A stretch of DNA of 64,000 bases, from positions 186,001 through 250,000 of the forward strand of contig NZ_DIVJ01000010.1 in assembly GCF_002428305.1 (NCBI RefSeq), read 5' to 3'. The first letter of the stretch is position 1. Every line of letters begins with the position of its first letter. Origin of the DNA: Flavobacterium sp. UBA6135. GTDB taxonomy: Bacteria > Bacteroidota > Bacteroidia > Flavobacteriales > Flavobacteriaceae. Shown one piece after another: positions 51,077 to 60,554 of this stretch. Both the position numbers and the translations under genes were made by a program. Under the pieces are notes generated by a model. That model was not told where the DNA came from, searched no databases, and saw only the letters and a program-made list of their open reading frames with translations.

Positions 51077-54000
51077 TTATCGTTTGATACTAAAATGGGA
51101 TTTAAAAATAGTTGGTTTTTGATTTTTTAAGTATTGAACTTCAAACCAATAATCGGTTGCCGGCATTTGATTGTTGTTGTATCTGCCGTCCCAACCTAGG
51201 CCTGAAGGGCTTATTTGTTTTAACAATTTGCCGTAGCGATCATAAATAAAAATGGTGGCATCAGTTTGATTACTCAAATCAGAAATGTTCCAATAGTCAT
51301 TATAACCATCATCATTTGGCGTAAAAAACTTAGGGTATTTTAATACGTTGGCAATTAATTCTATGGTGCCACAATCGCCTTTGGTGTCAATTATTTTAAT
51401 GGTATGTTGCCCGGAGTCCACATTGTGAAAGTTCGGACTTTGTTGAATTGGGTTGTCATCCAATTGAAACACATAGTCACCAAAACCACCTGTTACCGTT
51501 ACATAAATTGAAATGGAATCATAAAAATCGTCAATAACGGTTAGAAAACCGGTTGCTTTACTGGATTTTGTCACAACAGCCGTGGTGTTGTTATAACCAC
51601 AATTAGTGCCATTATCCGGAAAATTGTTTGTGATTATTACATTATAAGTTCCTTCTTGAGTTGCTAAATAATTAGTGCCAATTCCCATTAAAGTTTGATT
51701 TAAATGCCATTCAACAGTATAATTTGAAGCACTCAACCCGGTTTGAAATAGGTGAGGTGTAATTAAATTACCATTATCAAAATCGACACAAATTACCCCT
51801 TCAGGAATTTGTATGTTATTTAAAGGGTTAATTGTTACAACAAATGATTTTTGATCAAAACAAGTAGTGTTATCTGAAGCTGTAGCAAAAACATAAATTG
51901 TTTGAGAGGTTGTTACAGAACTTCCGGCAGTCAGTAAGCTACCTGTTCCATTAGGGCCGGTGAAATAATTACCTTGAGTTAAGGCCGGTAACACATAGTT
52001 GCCACATTTCTGAATATTTGCAAATGCTTCTAAAATAGGAGTAGTAAAAATAGTAACAGTAAATGATTTTTCTGCTGAGCAATTTAATCGATCACCCACC
52101 TGAGCATACACATAGATGGTCTCATTTGTAGTTATCACTGTACCAGGAGATAATTGTGTTCCGGAGCCATTGGGTTCCGTAAAATAATTCCCTAGACTTA
52201 ACGGTGGTAAAACGTAAATGTCACAAGCATTTATATTTGGTAAATTTCCTAATTCTAAATTATTTAAAGAAACACTGAATAAACTTTCACTATAACAGGA
52301 AGGCATATAGCTCAAAGGATTGTATATGTATATGACTTGTGAACTTGTCAAAACAGTGCCCGGTTGTAAGTTCTGTCCTCCACCATTTGGCCCACCATTA
52401 GCGGTATAATAACTTCCGTTGGTTAAAGGAGGCAAAACAAATGTAGCTCCACAGATAAAGACATCAGTAAAACTATCAACCGGTGGCGGCGGATTTACTT
52501 GAACCAAAAAACTATGTTGGCTGATACAATCTCCTATTGCTGCATAAATATAAACAGTTTGTGTATTTGAAATTATATGCCCTGGCTGCAATTGGAAACC
52601 TTCTCCATTAGCCAATTGATAATAAGTACCGCCAATGGTTAACGGAGGCAAACTATAGGGTCCACAAGACACTACATTTGTGGGGGTGTTAATTGTTGGA
52701 GATGAATTAATAACTATATCAATACTCAAATTATCTGTACAATTTGGAGAAGTGGTTGTTGGAACATAAAAATATATGGTTTGAGAGTTAGTAATTACAG
52801 TTCCTGATGGGATTTGAGAACCGCCACCCAAAGGTTGCGTGAAATAGTTGCCTACAGGCAGTTCAGGTAACGTATAACTTCCACAAGCCGAAATCACATT
52901 ATTAAAATTCGGAGTATAAATAATATCTACCGAAAATAAATGTTGACTGGCACAGAAGTCATCAATATTAATTAGAATTAGTGACACGCTTTCCACAATG
53001 TTATGTCCAGGGAAATATATATCACCTGTAGAAACATCAAGATAATAAACTCCATTAATAGGAATTGGTAATGTATAAAAATCACAAGTAATTACATCGG
53101 GTAATTCATCAACAGGGGGTAATGGATACACAACTACATTTACTTCTTTTTCAGTACAAAAAACATCATCAATAACCGCGTGGTAATAGATTGTTTGATC
53201 CGTACTTAATTGAGTCCCTGCCGGTAATAAATTTCCACCGGCATTGGGTTGGGTATAAAATTCTCCGGCCGGCAATCCCGGTACGATAAAGACACCACAT
53301 CCAATTTCATCTATTTCAACATCTTCAATGATGATGACTGCAAAAAAACTTTCGTTTTCGCAAGGGTTTTCATCAGTTGGGCCGCTATAAATAAAAATCA
53401 CACTCGTGTCTTCAATGATGTCTCCGGCATTTAATAGGGTGCCGTTTCCACCTGTTTCTGTATAATAATTTCCATAGGTTAATGGGGGTAATTCATAACT
53501 ACTGCAAACTACAACTTGGTCTCTTGTATCAACCGGTGGCCTGAATTCGATTCGTATTTTGAAATTTACGACATCAAAACAAAGTGCGTTTGAAACATCT
53601 TGCATTCTGACCCAAAGAGTATAAGGAGATTGGGTAACGCTCATTGCAAAACCGGTAGTGTTTTGAATCGGGTTTTGATTTGCCATTGCATTGGCTTCGG
53701 AAGTAAAAAAGCTGACTGTATAATTTTCAGGATTTTGTCCGTTGAGTATTATAGGGACATAAAAATTTAAATTTCTAATTACATTGCCCGAACCAACTGT
53801 ACAAATTAATACATCGTTGGGCGTATTAGCAACAATTTCAGGCGATACAACCAATTCAAAAGGAAGTAGTGTAGAACATATAAATCCGGAAGATATTGTT
53901 CTGATTTTGCAATATATGGTTTGATTTCCGGCACTCAAATAGGTGGCCAATTGGTTTGTTGGAATGGAAGGGGTATTTGCATTTGCGGCATCTAAACTTC

Positions 54001-55144
54001 CGAAGTATAAGAGTGAATAGACTTCAGGATCTAACCCTAATGACGATGTTGAATTTATTGTAAGGTTAAAAGGATAGGTTGCTTGACCCGTATTGCAAAC
54101 ATATAATGAAGCAGGAGTATTATATTGAAGGTTTGATAATATGATTTCATCAGAAATGGAACAAGTACTATTTGGAAAAACGGCATTAAAAGAATAAATT
54201 CCAGGTTGGGTAGCGGTGTAATTTGAAGAGGTAGCATTGGGAATAACTTCGCCATTTAACATCCAAGTATAAGTAAAACCAGCACCTAAATTTGGATTTA
54301 AAACAACTGTTTGTCCTTCGCAAATGGTTAAATCAGGACCAAGAGTTGCTGAAGTACTGAAGTTTCCGCCAGCAATCAAAACGGCTGAATCATAACCACT
54401 ATCGTTATAATCACCAATTACAATCTTAATTCTATAATTTTGATTTGGAATCACTTCAGAATAGGCAGTCATTAGAACCGTTTCTCCTCTCATATTCATG
54501 GATGATGTTGCCGGATTTGTTACATTATATCTACTAAAAAAACTAGGATTTTGCGATAAACATGAGGTGTTAAACTGAGTATTTCGTATGTTTTTTACAG
54601 AAACCGGTGTTGAGGTGCCTGGAATAACAGCTAAATTTGTGGTTTGACCTGTAGTTAAGTTTGTCAATAAGAATGCAAATACATCACTAAAACCGCACTG
54701 ATATTCTCCATATTCATTAGAAGCAAATAAAAAATCAAAACTAAAATTGGTTGAAATTGGAGTAAAATCAAACTGCAAAAAGGCAACATCGGTGATGCCG
54801 GTTGTTTGTCCGGAAGAATTACTGATGTTTTGTAAATCAACATCTCCGTTTGTATTAATTTGACTGCTCAGATTGGCTCCGGAATAAGTGCCTTGAGAAT
54901 ATTTAGCAATACCATTTCTAATTATAACCCCTTGTTGAATGGGAAAATTTGGATTTGAACTAGTAAAAGCTCCTATACTTCTCCTGGAAGAAAATTGAAA
55001 ATTTGTTTCGTTTGAACACGAATTTTGCATCAATACATTTCTGACCAAGTTGGGAATAGTGTAGGTAGTGGTATCAACCACTATTCCTTGAGAAAAGACT
55101 GAAACTGTAAAAAGCAATAAAATGCCGGAAATATATTTTTTCAT
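51077..55144 (-). CDS. Giant T9SS type B substrate with choice-of-anchor L domain and repeats
   Basis: A 1355-residue secreted or surface protein. The signal peptide covers about 1-18. Residues 22-260 form a choice-of-anchor L domain (NLVRNVLMQNSCSN; LASNEYGEYQCGFSDVFAFLL-like segment). Eight copies of a roughly 75-90-residue module follow from about 540 to 1140, each with LPxLxxGxYYTxxxGxGxxLxxGTxITxxQTIYVY and spaced Cys. The C-terminus (about 1270-1355) is the gliding-motility-associated type B sorting domain: FFTPNDDGYNDYW, IFIYDRYGKLLKQI, GWDGRYNNNQMPATDYWF and a basic end SIKR. It should cross the outer membrane by the type IX system; it may be an adhesin, but the ligand is unknown. Confidence 0.9.
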   Translation of the reverse strand: MKKYISGILLLFTVSVFSQGIVVDTTTYTIPNLVRNVLMQNSCSNETNFQFSSRRSIGAFTSSNPNFPIQQGVIIRNGIAKYSQGTYSGANLSSQINTNGDVDLQNISNSSGQTTGITDVAFLQFDFTPISTNFSFDFLFASNEYGEYQCGFSDVFAFLLTNLTTGQTTNLAVIPGTSTPVSVKNIRNTQFNTSCLSQNPSFFSRYNVTNPATSSMNMRGETVLMTAYSEVIPNQNYRIKIVIGDYNDSGYDSAVLIAGGNFSTSATLGPDLTICEGQTVVLNPNLGAGFTYTWMLNGEVIPNATSSNYTATQPGIYSFNAVFPNSTCSISDEIILSNLQYNTPASLYVCNTGQATYPFNLTINSTSSLGLDPEVYSLLYFGSLDAANANTPSIPTNQLATYLSAGNQTIYCKIRTISSGFICSTLLPFELVVSPEIVANTPNDVLICTVGSGNVIRNLNFYVPIILNGQNPENYTVSFFTSEANAMANQNPIQNTTGFAMSVTQSPYTLWVRMQDVSNALCFDVVNFKIRIEFRPPVDTRDQVVVCSSYELPPLTYGNYYTETGGNGTLLNAGDIIEDTSVIFIYSGPTDENPCENESFFAVIIIEDVEIDEIGCGVFIVPGLPAGEFYTQPNAGGNLLPAGTQLSTDQTIYYHAVIDDVFCTEKEVNVVVYPLPPVDELPDVITCDFYTLPIPINGVYYLDVSTGDIYFPGHNIVESVSLILINIDDFCASQHLFSVDIIYTPNFNNVISACGSYTLPELPVGNYFTQPLGGGSQIPSGTVITNSQTIYFYVPTTTSPNCTDNLSIDIVINSSPTINTPTNVVSCGPYSLPPLTIGGTYYQLANGEGFQLQPGHIISNTQTVYIYAAIGDCISQHSFLVQVNPPPPVDSFTDVFICGATFVLPPLTNGSYYTANGGPNGGGQNLQPGTVLTSSQVIYIYNPLSYMPSCYSESLFSVSLNNLELGNLPNINACDIYVLPPLSLGNYFTEPNGSGTQLSPGTVITTNETIYVYAQVGDRLNCSAEKSFTVTIFTTPILEAFANIQKCGNYVLPALTQGNYFTGPNGTGSLLTAGSSVTTSQTIYVFATASDNTTCFDQKSFVVTINPLNNIQIPEGVICVDFDNGNLITPHLFQTGLSASNYTVEWHLNQTLMGIGTNYLATQEGTYNVIITNNFPDNGTNCGYNNTTAVVTKSSKATGFLTVIDDFYDSISIYVTVTGGFGDYVFQLDDNPIQQSPNFHNVDSGQHTIKIIDTKGDCGTIELIANVLKYPKFFTPNDDGYNDYWNISDLSNQTDATIFIYDRYGKLLKQISPSGLGWDGRYNNNQMPATDYWFEVQYLKNQKPTIFKSHFSIKR

Positions 55145-55313
55145 TTTAATTATAAAAACCCAAGCTAATGTAAAAAAAACTTAGCAATGAAGTTGCTTTT
55201 TTAACGTGTTATATCATATTCTAACAAATTAGTTGTCTTTTCTTAAAATTATTCTTGTTTAAAAAAGTGTTAAAATATAATCCTACTGACAAACTGTTGT
55301 CACTTGCTGCCAA

Positions 55314-55321
55314 TAACTTTG
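55314..55321 (+). promoter_or_regulatory. Candidate -7 element of the DinB gene
   Basis: TAACTTTG, 29 bp before the ATG at 55351. A TTG lies only 14 bp upstream of it, shorter than usual. Confidence 0.45.
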
Positions 55322-55350
55322 TTTCATTAATCATTAAATAATAAAAAATT

Positions 55351-55827
55351 ATGACAACAATAGCCCAAGTAATCAGTAAAGAAGATTTATTAAAACACTG
55401 GCAAGGTCACCGTTCGTTAACCCGAAGAGTAATTGAAGCCTTCCCTGAAAAAGATTTTTTTGAATTTTCTGTTGGCGGTATGCGAACGTTTGCCGAATTG
55501 ACTTCCGAATTGTTAGCCATTGGAGCTCCAGCCATGAAAGGCATCGTGAACCGTGAAGTAAAACCGTATGACGAAAACACCGATAACGGGAAAACCAAAG
55601 CCGAATACTTAGCAAAATGGGACAAAGCCACTGAAGAAATTAATCACTATTGGAGTATGTTACCGGTGGAAGATTTCGATAAGACTTTTAATCTTTTTGG
55701 ACAATATGAATTCCCGATTATTCAAAATATCCTTTATTTTATTGATAACGAAATTCATCATCGTGGACAAGGATATGTGTATTTGAGAGCTTTAGGAGTT
55801 GAGCCGCCTTTTTTCTGGGAGAGATAG
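55351..55827 (+). CDS. DinB family protein
   Basis: A 158-residue four-helix protein of the DinB/YfiT-like metalloenzyme superfamily. Candidate metal-binding His residues are in LKHWQGHRSL near 15-23, EINHYWSML near 97-105 and NEIHHRGQGYVYLRALG near 131-147; the final HHRGQ motif is characteristic. Members include damage-inducible proteins and thiol transferases, and the substrate here is not known. A hairpin-rich spacer separates it from the convergent WYL regulator. Confidence 0.85.
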   Translation: MTTIAQVISKEDLLKHWQGHRSLTRRVIEAFPEKDFFEFSVGGMRTFAELTSELLAIGAPAMKGIVNREVKPYDENTDNGKTKAEYLAKWDKATEEINHYWSMLPVEDFDKTFNLFGQYEFPIIQNILYFIDNEIHHRGQGYVYLRALGVEPPFFWER

Positions 55828-55848
55828 GTTTTAACTTTCAAATTTTTA

Positions 55849-55908
55849 AACCATTAAGGTGTTAAGAATCATTAAGTTGTTTCCTTAATGTCTTAATGGT
55901 TCAAAAAA
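55849..55908. terminator. Bidirectional hairpin between DinB and the WYL regulator
   Basis: AACCATTAAG (55849-55858) pairs with CTTAATGGTT (55892-55901), with inner ATTAAG/CTTAAT pairing and A/T runs at both ends. It lies between two convergent genes. Confidence 0.65.
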
Positions 55909-55910
55909 AG

Positions 55911-56876
55911 TCATTTCAAAAGCTTCATTTTAATAGTTCCCATCAATTCCAACACCCTTACCTTCAATCGTTCCGGTTCAAGAATCGTTGCAAAATCGCC
56001 AAACATCAGAAAAAATCTCGGGAAACCATCTTCAATGTCTTTGCATAAAAAAGTCATTTCTACCTTATTCCCAACCACTTTTTCAGAAACAAAACCGTGG
56101 TATTTTCTTTCACCGGAAAGGTATTTTGCCATTTTCTTTTCAATGGAAATAACGACTTTGGTGGTGGGATATTCTTCTTTGTCTTTATTCAAATAAAATT
56201 CCAATGCTTCGTGTTCTTTCGTGAAAGCGATTTCTGTTTTTAGGATGTTGTGAATGCGGTCGGTTCTAAACTGACGGTAATCTTTCCGCAAATGGCAATA
56301 ACCCAACACATACCAATTATTGTGATCATGAAAAACACCCACCGGTTCGATGGTTCTGGCGGTATTTTCATCCGCTTCAAAAGCTTGATAATCCAAAATC
56401 AATTGCGTTTTGTCCGCAATACTTCTGAAAATAAAAGCCAATGCATGCGGAGCTTGTTTTGGAAAAGTTTTTTCCAACGGTTGCATCACCACATTGGATT
56501 CGATCGTGGAAACCCAATCTTTATCGGCACTTTTCAATACAGCTTTTAACTTATACATCGCCGAAGCATACTGATCTCCAATTGATTTATCAGAAAATTT
56601 CTCCATCAGTTTTTCGGCGGCAATAAAACTTTCGGCTTCTTCTCGAGTAAACATAACTGGAGGCAATCGATAACCTTCTAACAAAGAATAACCCAAACCG
56701 GCTTCGCTGTAAATAGGCACTCCGGAAGCTTCTAACGTTCTAATGTCGCGGTAAATGGTTCGCAAACTCACCTCAAAACGAGTAGCCAAATCCTGTGCTC
56801 TCACAATCTTTTTGGATTGCAACTGAATTAAAATGGCGACAATGCGGTCAAAGCGTTTTGGGGTTTCGTCGTGCAT
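55911..56876 (-). CDS. YafY-type transcriptional regulator (HTH_11 and WYL domains)
   Basis: A 321-residue regulator. The N-terminal winged helix covers about 1-65 (RFDRIVAILIQLQSKKIVRAQDLATRFEVSLRTIYRDIRTLE). The WYL domain covers about 140-235 (EPVGVFHDHNNWYVLGYCHLRKDYRQFRTDRI), followed by a C-terminal WCX extension. WYL regulators sense nucleic acids or nucleotides in several systems, including defence loci; no defence system other than the adjacent AbiEii-like pair is nearby. Target genes are unknown; the convergent DinB gene is often found next to such regulators. Confidence 0.88.
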   Translation of the reverse strand: MHDETPKRFDRIVAILIQLQSKKIVRAQDLATRFEVSLRTIYRDIRTLEASGVPIYSEAGLGYSLLEGYRLPPVMFTREEAESFIAAEKLMEKFSDKSIGDQYASAMYKLKAVLKSADKDWVSTIESNVVMQPLEKTFPKQAPHALAFIFRSIADKTQLILDYQAFEADENTARTIEPVGVFHDHNNWYVLGYCHLRKDYRQFRTDRIHNILKTEIAFTKEHEALEFYLNKDKEEYPTTKVVISIEKKMAKYLSGERKYHGFVSEKVVGNKVEMTFLCKDIEDGFPRFFLMFGDFATILEPERLKVRVLELMGTIKMKLLK

Positions 56877-56954
56877 AAAAGGCTTTTGTCAAATATAGAA
56901 TTTTTATTTTTCAAATTTCATTGATTATTTCAAATGTGAGAGATGGCAATTATA

Positions 56955-56970
56955 TAAACAAATTTGTTTA
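56955..56970. promoter_or_regulatory. Perfect 16-bp palindrome overlapping the -7 box of the XRE/AbiEii operon
   Basis: TAAACAAATTTGTTTA is its own reverse complement. It abuts and overlaps by two bases the -7 element TACATTTG (56969-56976), 16 bp before the antitoxin ATG at 56992. This position suits an autorepression site for the XRE protein. Confidence 0.65.
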
Positions 56971-56976
56971 CATTTG
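56969..56976 (+). promoter_or_regulatory. -7 element of the XRE/AbiEii operon
   Basis: TACATTTG, 15 bp before the ATG. It overlaps the palindromic operator. Confidence 0.6.
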
Positions 56977-56991
56977 TGTAAAAGTAGAATT

Positions 56992-57456
56992 ATGTATGCT
57001 ATCCTTAAATATATAAAAGGGATTCATCCCGGAAAAATAATTGACAGAGAGCTGAAAAAACAAAACAGCAATCAACGTCAGTTGGCATTGGCTATTGGTG
57101 AACATCCACAAACACTTAATGCGATAGTTAACGGTAAGCGAAACATAAATACTTCTTTGGCTTTAAAAATTGAAGATAGATTAGGTTTAGAAGAAGGATT
57201 TTTGATGACACTTCAAGCTCATTACGATATTAAAATCATAAAAAATGATGAAAGTTATAAGCCCAATTTGTCTAAATTAAGAAAAAACACTTTCTGGGAT
57301 ACGACTCTCGATAAAATAGATTGGAAGTTAATGAAACGTGCCGTTATTACAAGAGTATTTGCCTATGGTACAAAAGAAGAACAAGAAGAAATTATTCGAT
57401 TTTATGGAAAGGATGAAGTAGAAAGAATTAGTAAATTATTTCCCGCTAAAAGATAA
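56992..57456 (+). CDS. XRE-type (HigA-like) antitoxin/regulator
   Basis: A 154-residue protein. Residues 8-65 form a helix-turn-helix of the HigA/XRE class (GIHPGKIIDRELKKQNSN, RQLALAIGEHPQTLNAIVNGKRNIN), followed by a C-terminal helical extension (FWDTTLDKIDWKLMKRAVITRVFAYGTKEEQEEII) that could bind the toxin. ATG 56992 is preferred over TTG 56974, which lies in the -7 element. The AbiEii-type gene follows after 2 bp. Expected role: antitoxin and repressor at the 16-bp palindrome upstream. The pairing with a nucleotidyltransferase rather than with HigB is notable. Confidence 0.8.
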   Translation: MYAILKYIKGIHPGKIIDRELKKQNSNQRQLALAIGEHPQTLNAIVNGKRNINTSLALKIEDRLGLEEGFLMTLQAHYDIKIIKNDESYKPNLSKLRKNTFWDTTLDKIDWKLMKRAVITRVFAYGTKEEQEEIIRFYGKDEVERISKLFPAKR

Positions 57457-57458
57457 GT

Positions 57459-58088
57459 ATGTTTTGGAATACTGTTTCACCGTTACTGAAATCTATTTTA
57501 TCAGATTTGATGAAGGAACAATTGTTTTCTCCTTTTCGTTTGGTAGGAGGAACGGCCTTGAGTTTGCAATTTGGTCATCGTTTATCAGTTGATATTGATT
57601 TGTTTACGGATGTTGAGTATGGGTCTATCAGTTTTAAAAAAATTAGAGATTTTTTAGAAAATAAATATCCTTATTGCAATTACAGAGATCTTGATTTAAT
57701 TTCATTTGGCACCTATTTTGAAGTTGGATTTTCAAAAGATGATTTTGTGAAAATTGATATATACTACACTGACAAATTTGTTTTTAATGAATTGATAATT
57801 GACAACGTAAGAATGGCAACTTCAGAAGAAATAATTGCTATGAAATTGGATGTCATCAATAATAAAGGAAGGAAAAAAGACTTTTGGGATATACATTATT
57901 TCTTAGAAAATTATGAACTTGCTCAATTTATTGAGTTATTTGAAAAGCGTTATCCCTACGGCATTAGCAAAACATTAAAAAATCAGTTATTAGATTTTGA
58001 ATTAGCAGATACTGACTTTAATCCCATATGTTTACTGAATAAAGAATGGGAATTGATAAAATATGATTTTGTTGAGAAAATAAATTGA
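57459..58088 (+). CDS. AbiEii/AbiGii-type nucleotidyltransferase toxin
   Basis: A 209-residue member of the nucleotidyltransferase AbiEii/AbiGii toxin family. The active-site signature is RLVGGTALSLQFGHRLSVDIDLFTD, residues 27-51, with the Gly pair at 30-31 and metal-binding Asp 45 and Asp 47; the family Lys/Asp motif IAMKLDVINNKGRKKDFWDIH is near 125-145. Proven relatives (AbiEii, MenT) add nucleotides to tRNA or other targets and stop growth or block phage. The upstream partner here is an XRE protein instead of AbiEi. Start 2 bp after the antitoxin; the end overlaps the lipoprotein gene by a few bases or nearly so. Confidence 0.85.
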   Translation: MFWNTVSPLLKSILSDLMKEQLFSPFRLVGGTALSLQFGHRLSVDIDLFTDVEYGSISFKKIRDFLENKYPYCNYRDLDLISFGTYFEVGFSKDDFVKIDIYYTDKFVFNELIIDNVRMATSEEIIAMKLDVINNKGRKKDFWDIHYFLENYELAQFIELFEKRYPYGISKTLKNQLLDFELADTDFNPICLLNKEWELIKYDFVEKIN

Positions 58089-58093
58089 AGAAA

Positions 58094-58633
58094 ATGAATA
58101 ATTCTAATAAAATAATAGGTAGTTTTTTTGTGCTTTTCATAGCCTTGAATTTCTTTATTTTAATGGGTTGTGAAAATAAGCAATCAGATTCCAATAAAAT
58201 AAAAGTATTTCTAAGTCCAAATAAATTGAAAGGATTTTCAAGTGATTCAATAGCTGTTATTAGTTTCAAGAGAATTAACAATAAAACAGAAGTCGATTGT
58301 CTTTACAAAGATGTTATTCAAGCTCCATCACGAACTAATGCAAGTTTATGCTTTTTTAACTCACAGATTTTTTATGACAATGAACTATTCTCAATGGAGG
58401 AAGTCTTGAATAAGTTAGAAGAAGAGATCAAAACAATTAAAGACAGGGACTACTTTACAGTTGAATTGTCATATCGGGACAAAGATAATAATGTTGCTAT
58501 TTTTCAACTATTTGATAATTTATTGGTGGATTTTGAAAAAGCCAACTATGACCTAGATTTATATTTTTTCATTTATTTAAGTACAAGTTCTAATAATTGT
58601 TTTCCACCGCCACCGCCACCAATGTCGGAATAG
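58094..58633 (+). CDS. Lipoprotein of unknown function, third gene of the XRE/AbiEii operon
   Basis: A 179-residue lipoprotein: signal MNNSNKIIGSFFVLFIALNFF with lipobox LMGC (Cys 26). The mature part is mixed helix/strand, with no recognised family, and ends in a run of six prolines from CCACCG repeats followed by MSE. ATG 58094 is used; an in-frame TTG at 58085 overlaps the AbiEii stop codon and is an alternative start. Being 5 bp after the toxin gene, it should be co-transcribed, but a membrane lipoprotein is not a usual partner of AbiEii toxins. Confidence 0.65.
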   Translation: MNNSNKIIGSFFVLFIALNFFILMGCENKQSDSNKIKVFLSPNKLKGFSSDSIAVISFKRINNKTEVDCLYKDVIQAPSRTNASLCFFNSQIFYDNELFSMEEVLNKLEEEIKTIKDRDYFTVELSYRDKDNNVAIFQLFDNLLVDFEKANYDLDLYFFIYLSTSSNNCFPPPPPPMSE

Positions 58634-58651
58634 CACTAGGAGATTGACAAG

Positions 58652-58681
58652 AAAAAACCCAACAACTCTCGTCATTGGGTT
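58652..58681 (-). terminator. Terminator of lepA
   Basis: On the minus strand, AACCCAA pairs with TTGGGTT around a 12-nt loop and is followed by TTTTTC. It lies 52 bp after the lepA stop codon. Confidence 0.75.
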
Positions 58682-58694
58682 CTCATATATTTTT

Positions 58695-58734
58695 CCTCAG
58701 TACCTTAGTCCCTCAGCACCTCAGCACCTTTCCT
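58695..58734. repeat. 8-bp imperfect tandem repeat next to the lepA stop
   Basis: CCTCAGTA, CCTTAGTC, CCTCAGCA, CCTCAGCA and a partial fifth copy lie head to tail. The last copy touches the lepA stop codon. Confidence 0.75.
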
Positions 58735-60529
58735 AATCATTCAATTTCAACACCGCCATAAACGCCTCCTGCGGAATCTCTACATTACCCACCTGACGCA
58801 TTCTCTTTTTACCTTTTTTCTGTTTTTCCAACAGTTTTCGTTTACGGGAAATATCTCCACCGTAACATTTGGCGGTCACGTCTTTTCGTAACGCTTTAAT
58901 CGTTTCACGAGCAATGATTTTTGCACCAATTGCCGCCTGAATCGGAATGTCAAACTGTTGTCTTGGAATCAATTCACGCAGTTTTTCACACATTTTCTTA
59001 CCAATGTTATAGGCATTGTCTTCGTGAATCAAAGCCGACAAAGCATCCACCGATTGAGCGTTTAACAACACATCTAATTTTACTAATTTTGACGTTCTCA
59101 TCCCAATGGGTGAGTAGTCAAACGAAGCATATCCTTTGGAAACCGTTTTCAAACGGTCATAAAAATCAAATACAATTTCGGCCAACGGCATATCAAAATT
59201 TAACTCAACTCTTTCCGTCGTTAAATAGGTTTGATTGGTTATCACACCACGTTTTTCAATACACAAACTCATTACATTACCCACAAACTCTGATTTCGTA
59301 ATGATGGTGGCTTTAATATAAGGTTCTTCAACACGGTCCAATTTTGATGGTTCCGGTAAGTCGGATGGATTGTTTACAATCAAAATCGTATCCGGTTCTT
59401 TTTTGGTAAAAGCATGATAGGAAACGTTGGGAACTGTTGTAATCACAGTCATATCATATTCACGTTCCAAGCGTTCCTGAATGATTTCTAAATGCAACAT
59501 TCCTAAAAATCCACAACGGAAACCAAATCCTAAAGCAGCAGAACTCTCAGGAACAAAAACCAACGACGCATCGTTTAATTGTAATTTTTCCATCGAAGCT
59601 CTTAAATCTTCATAGTCTTCGGTGTCAACAGGATAAATTCCGGCAAAAACCATTGGTTTTACATCCTCAAAACCTGTAATCATATTAGTAGTAGGGTTTT
59701 TAGCATCGGTCAACGTATCACCTACTTTTACTTCTTTTGCTTCTTTAATACCCGAAATTAAATAGCCTACATCACCGGTTGAAATCACGTTTTTCGGAAC
59801 TTGATTTAACTTCAAAGTCCCCACTTCATCCGCAAAATATTCGTTTCCGGTTGCCATGAATTTAATCTTCTGGCCTTTCTTAATTTCACCGTTTTTCACA
59901 CGAAAAATTACTTCAATACCACGAAACGGATTGTAATGCGAATCAAAAATCAACGCCTGCAACGGCTCATCAACATTTCCTTTTGGTGCGGGAATTTTTT
60001 CAATAATCGCAGCCAAAATATTTTCTACACCAAAACCGGTTTTACCCGAAGCGTGAATAATATCCTCTAATTTGCAACCTAATAAATCAATAATATCGTC
60101 GCTCACTTCCTCCGGATTGGCACTTGGCAAATCCACTTTATTCAAAACCGGAATAATTTCCAAATCGTTTTCCAAAGCCAAATATAAGTTGGAAATCGTT
60201 TGAGCCTGAATACTTTGAGCAGCATCTACAATCAACAAAGCCCCTTCACAAGCGGCAATAGATCGGGAAACTTCATATGAAAAATCAACGTGTCCGGGCG
60301 TATCAATCAAATTCAAAATATATTTCTCGCCTTTATACGTATATTCCATTTGAATCGCGTGACTCTTAATTGTAATCCCACGTTCACGCTCCAAATCCAT
60401 GTTGTCCAGCAACTGAGCCTTTTCCTCACGAGCCGTCACCGTTTGCGTAGCCCCCAATAATCGGTCGGCCAGTGTACTTTTCCCGTGGTCAATGTGAGCA
60501 ATAATGCAAAAATTTCGTATGTTCTTCAT
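58733..60529 (-). CDS. lepA: Elongation factor 4 (ribosome back-translocase)
   Basis: A 598-residue translational GTPase that rescues or remodels stalled ribosomes. G-domain motifs: G1 AHIDHGKST near 10-18, switch I RERGITIKS near 48-56, G3 DTPGHVDFSYEV near 76-87, G4 NKVD near 130-133. The LepA-specific C-terminal domain is present (YGGDISRKRKLLEKQKKGKKRMR near 557-579, ending in a segment with VEIPQEAFMAVL). Full length. Two -7-like elements lie upstream (60549-60542 and 60695-60688, minus); the distal one would put a GC-rich element in the leader. Confidence 0.96.
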   Translation of the reverse strand: MKNIRNFCIIAHIDHGKSTLADRLLGATQTVTAREEKAQLLDNMDLERERGITIKSHAIQMEYTYKGEKYILNLIDTPGHVDFSYEVSRSIAACEGALLIVDAAQSIQAQTISNLYLALENDLEIIPVLNKVDLPSANPEEVSDDIIDLLGCKLEDIIHASGKTGFGVENILAAIIEKIPAPKGNVDEPLQALIFDSHYNPFRGIEVIFRVKNGEIKKGQKIKFMATGNEYFADEVGTLKLNQVPKNVISTGDVGYLISGIKEAKEVKVGDTLTDAKNPTTNMITGFEDVKPMVFAGIYPVDTEDYEDLRASMEKLQLNDASLVFVPESSAALGFGFRCGFLGMLHLEIIQERLEREYDMTVITTVPNVSYHAFTKKEPDTILIVNNPSDLPEPSKLDRVEEPYIKATIITKSEFVGNVMSLCIEKRGVITNQTYLTTERVELNFDMPLAEIVFDFYDRLKTVSKGYASFDYSPIGMRTSKLVKLDVLLNAQSVDALSALIHEDNAYNIGKKMCEKLRELIPRQQFDIPIQAAIGAKIIARETIKALRKDVTAKCYGGDISRKRKLLEKQKKGKKRMRQVGNVEIPQEAFMAVLKLND

Positions 60530-60554
60530 CTTCGTTTAATTCAAATTTATTTTG

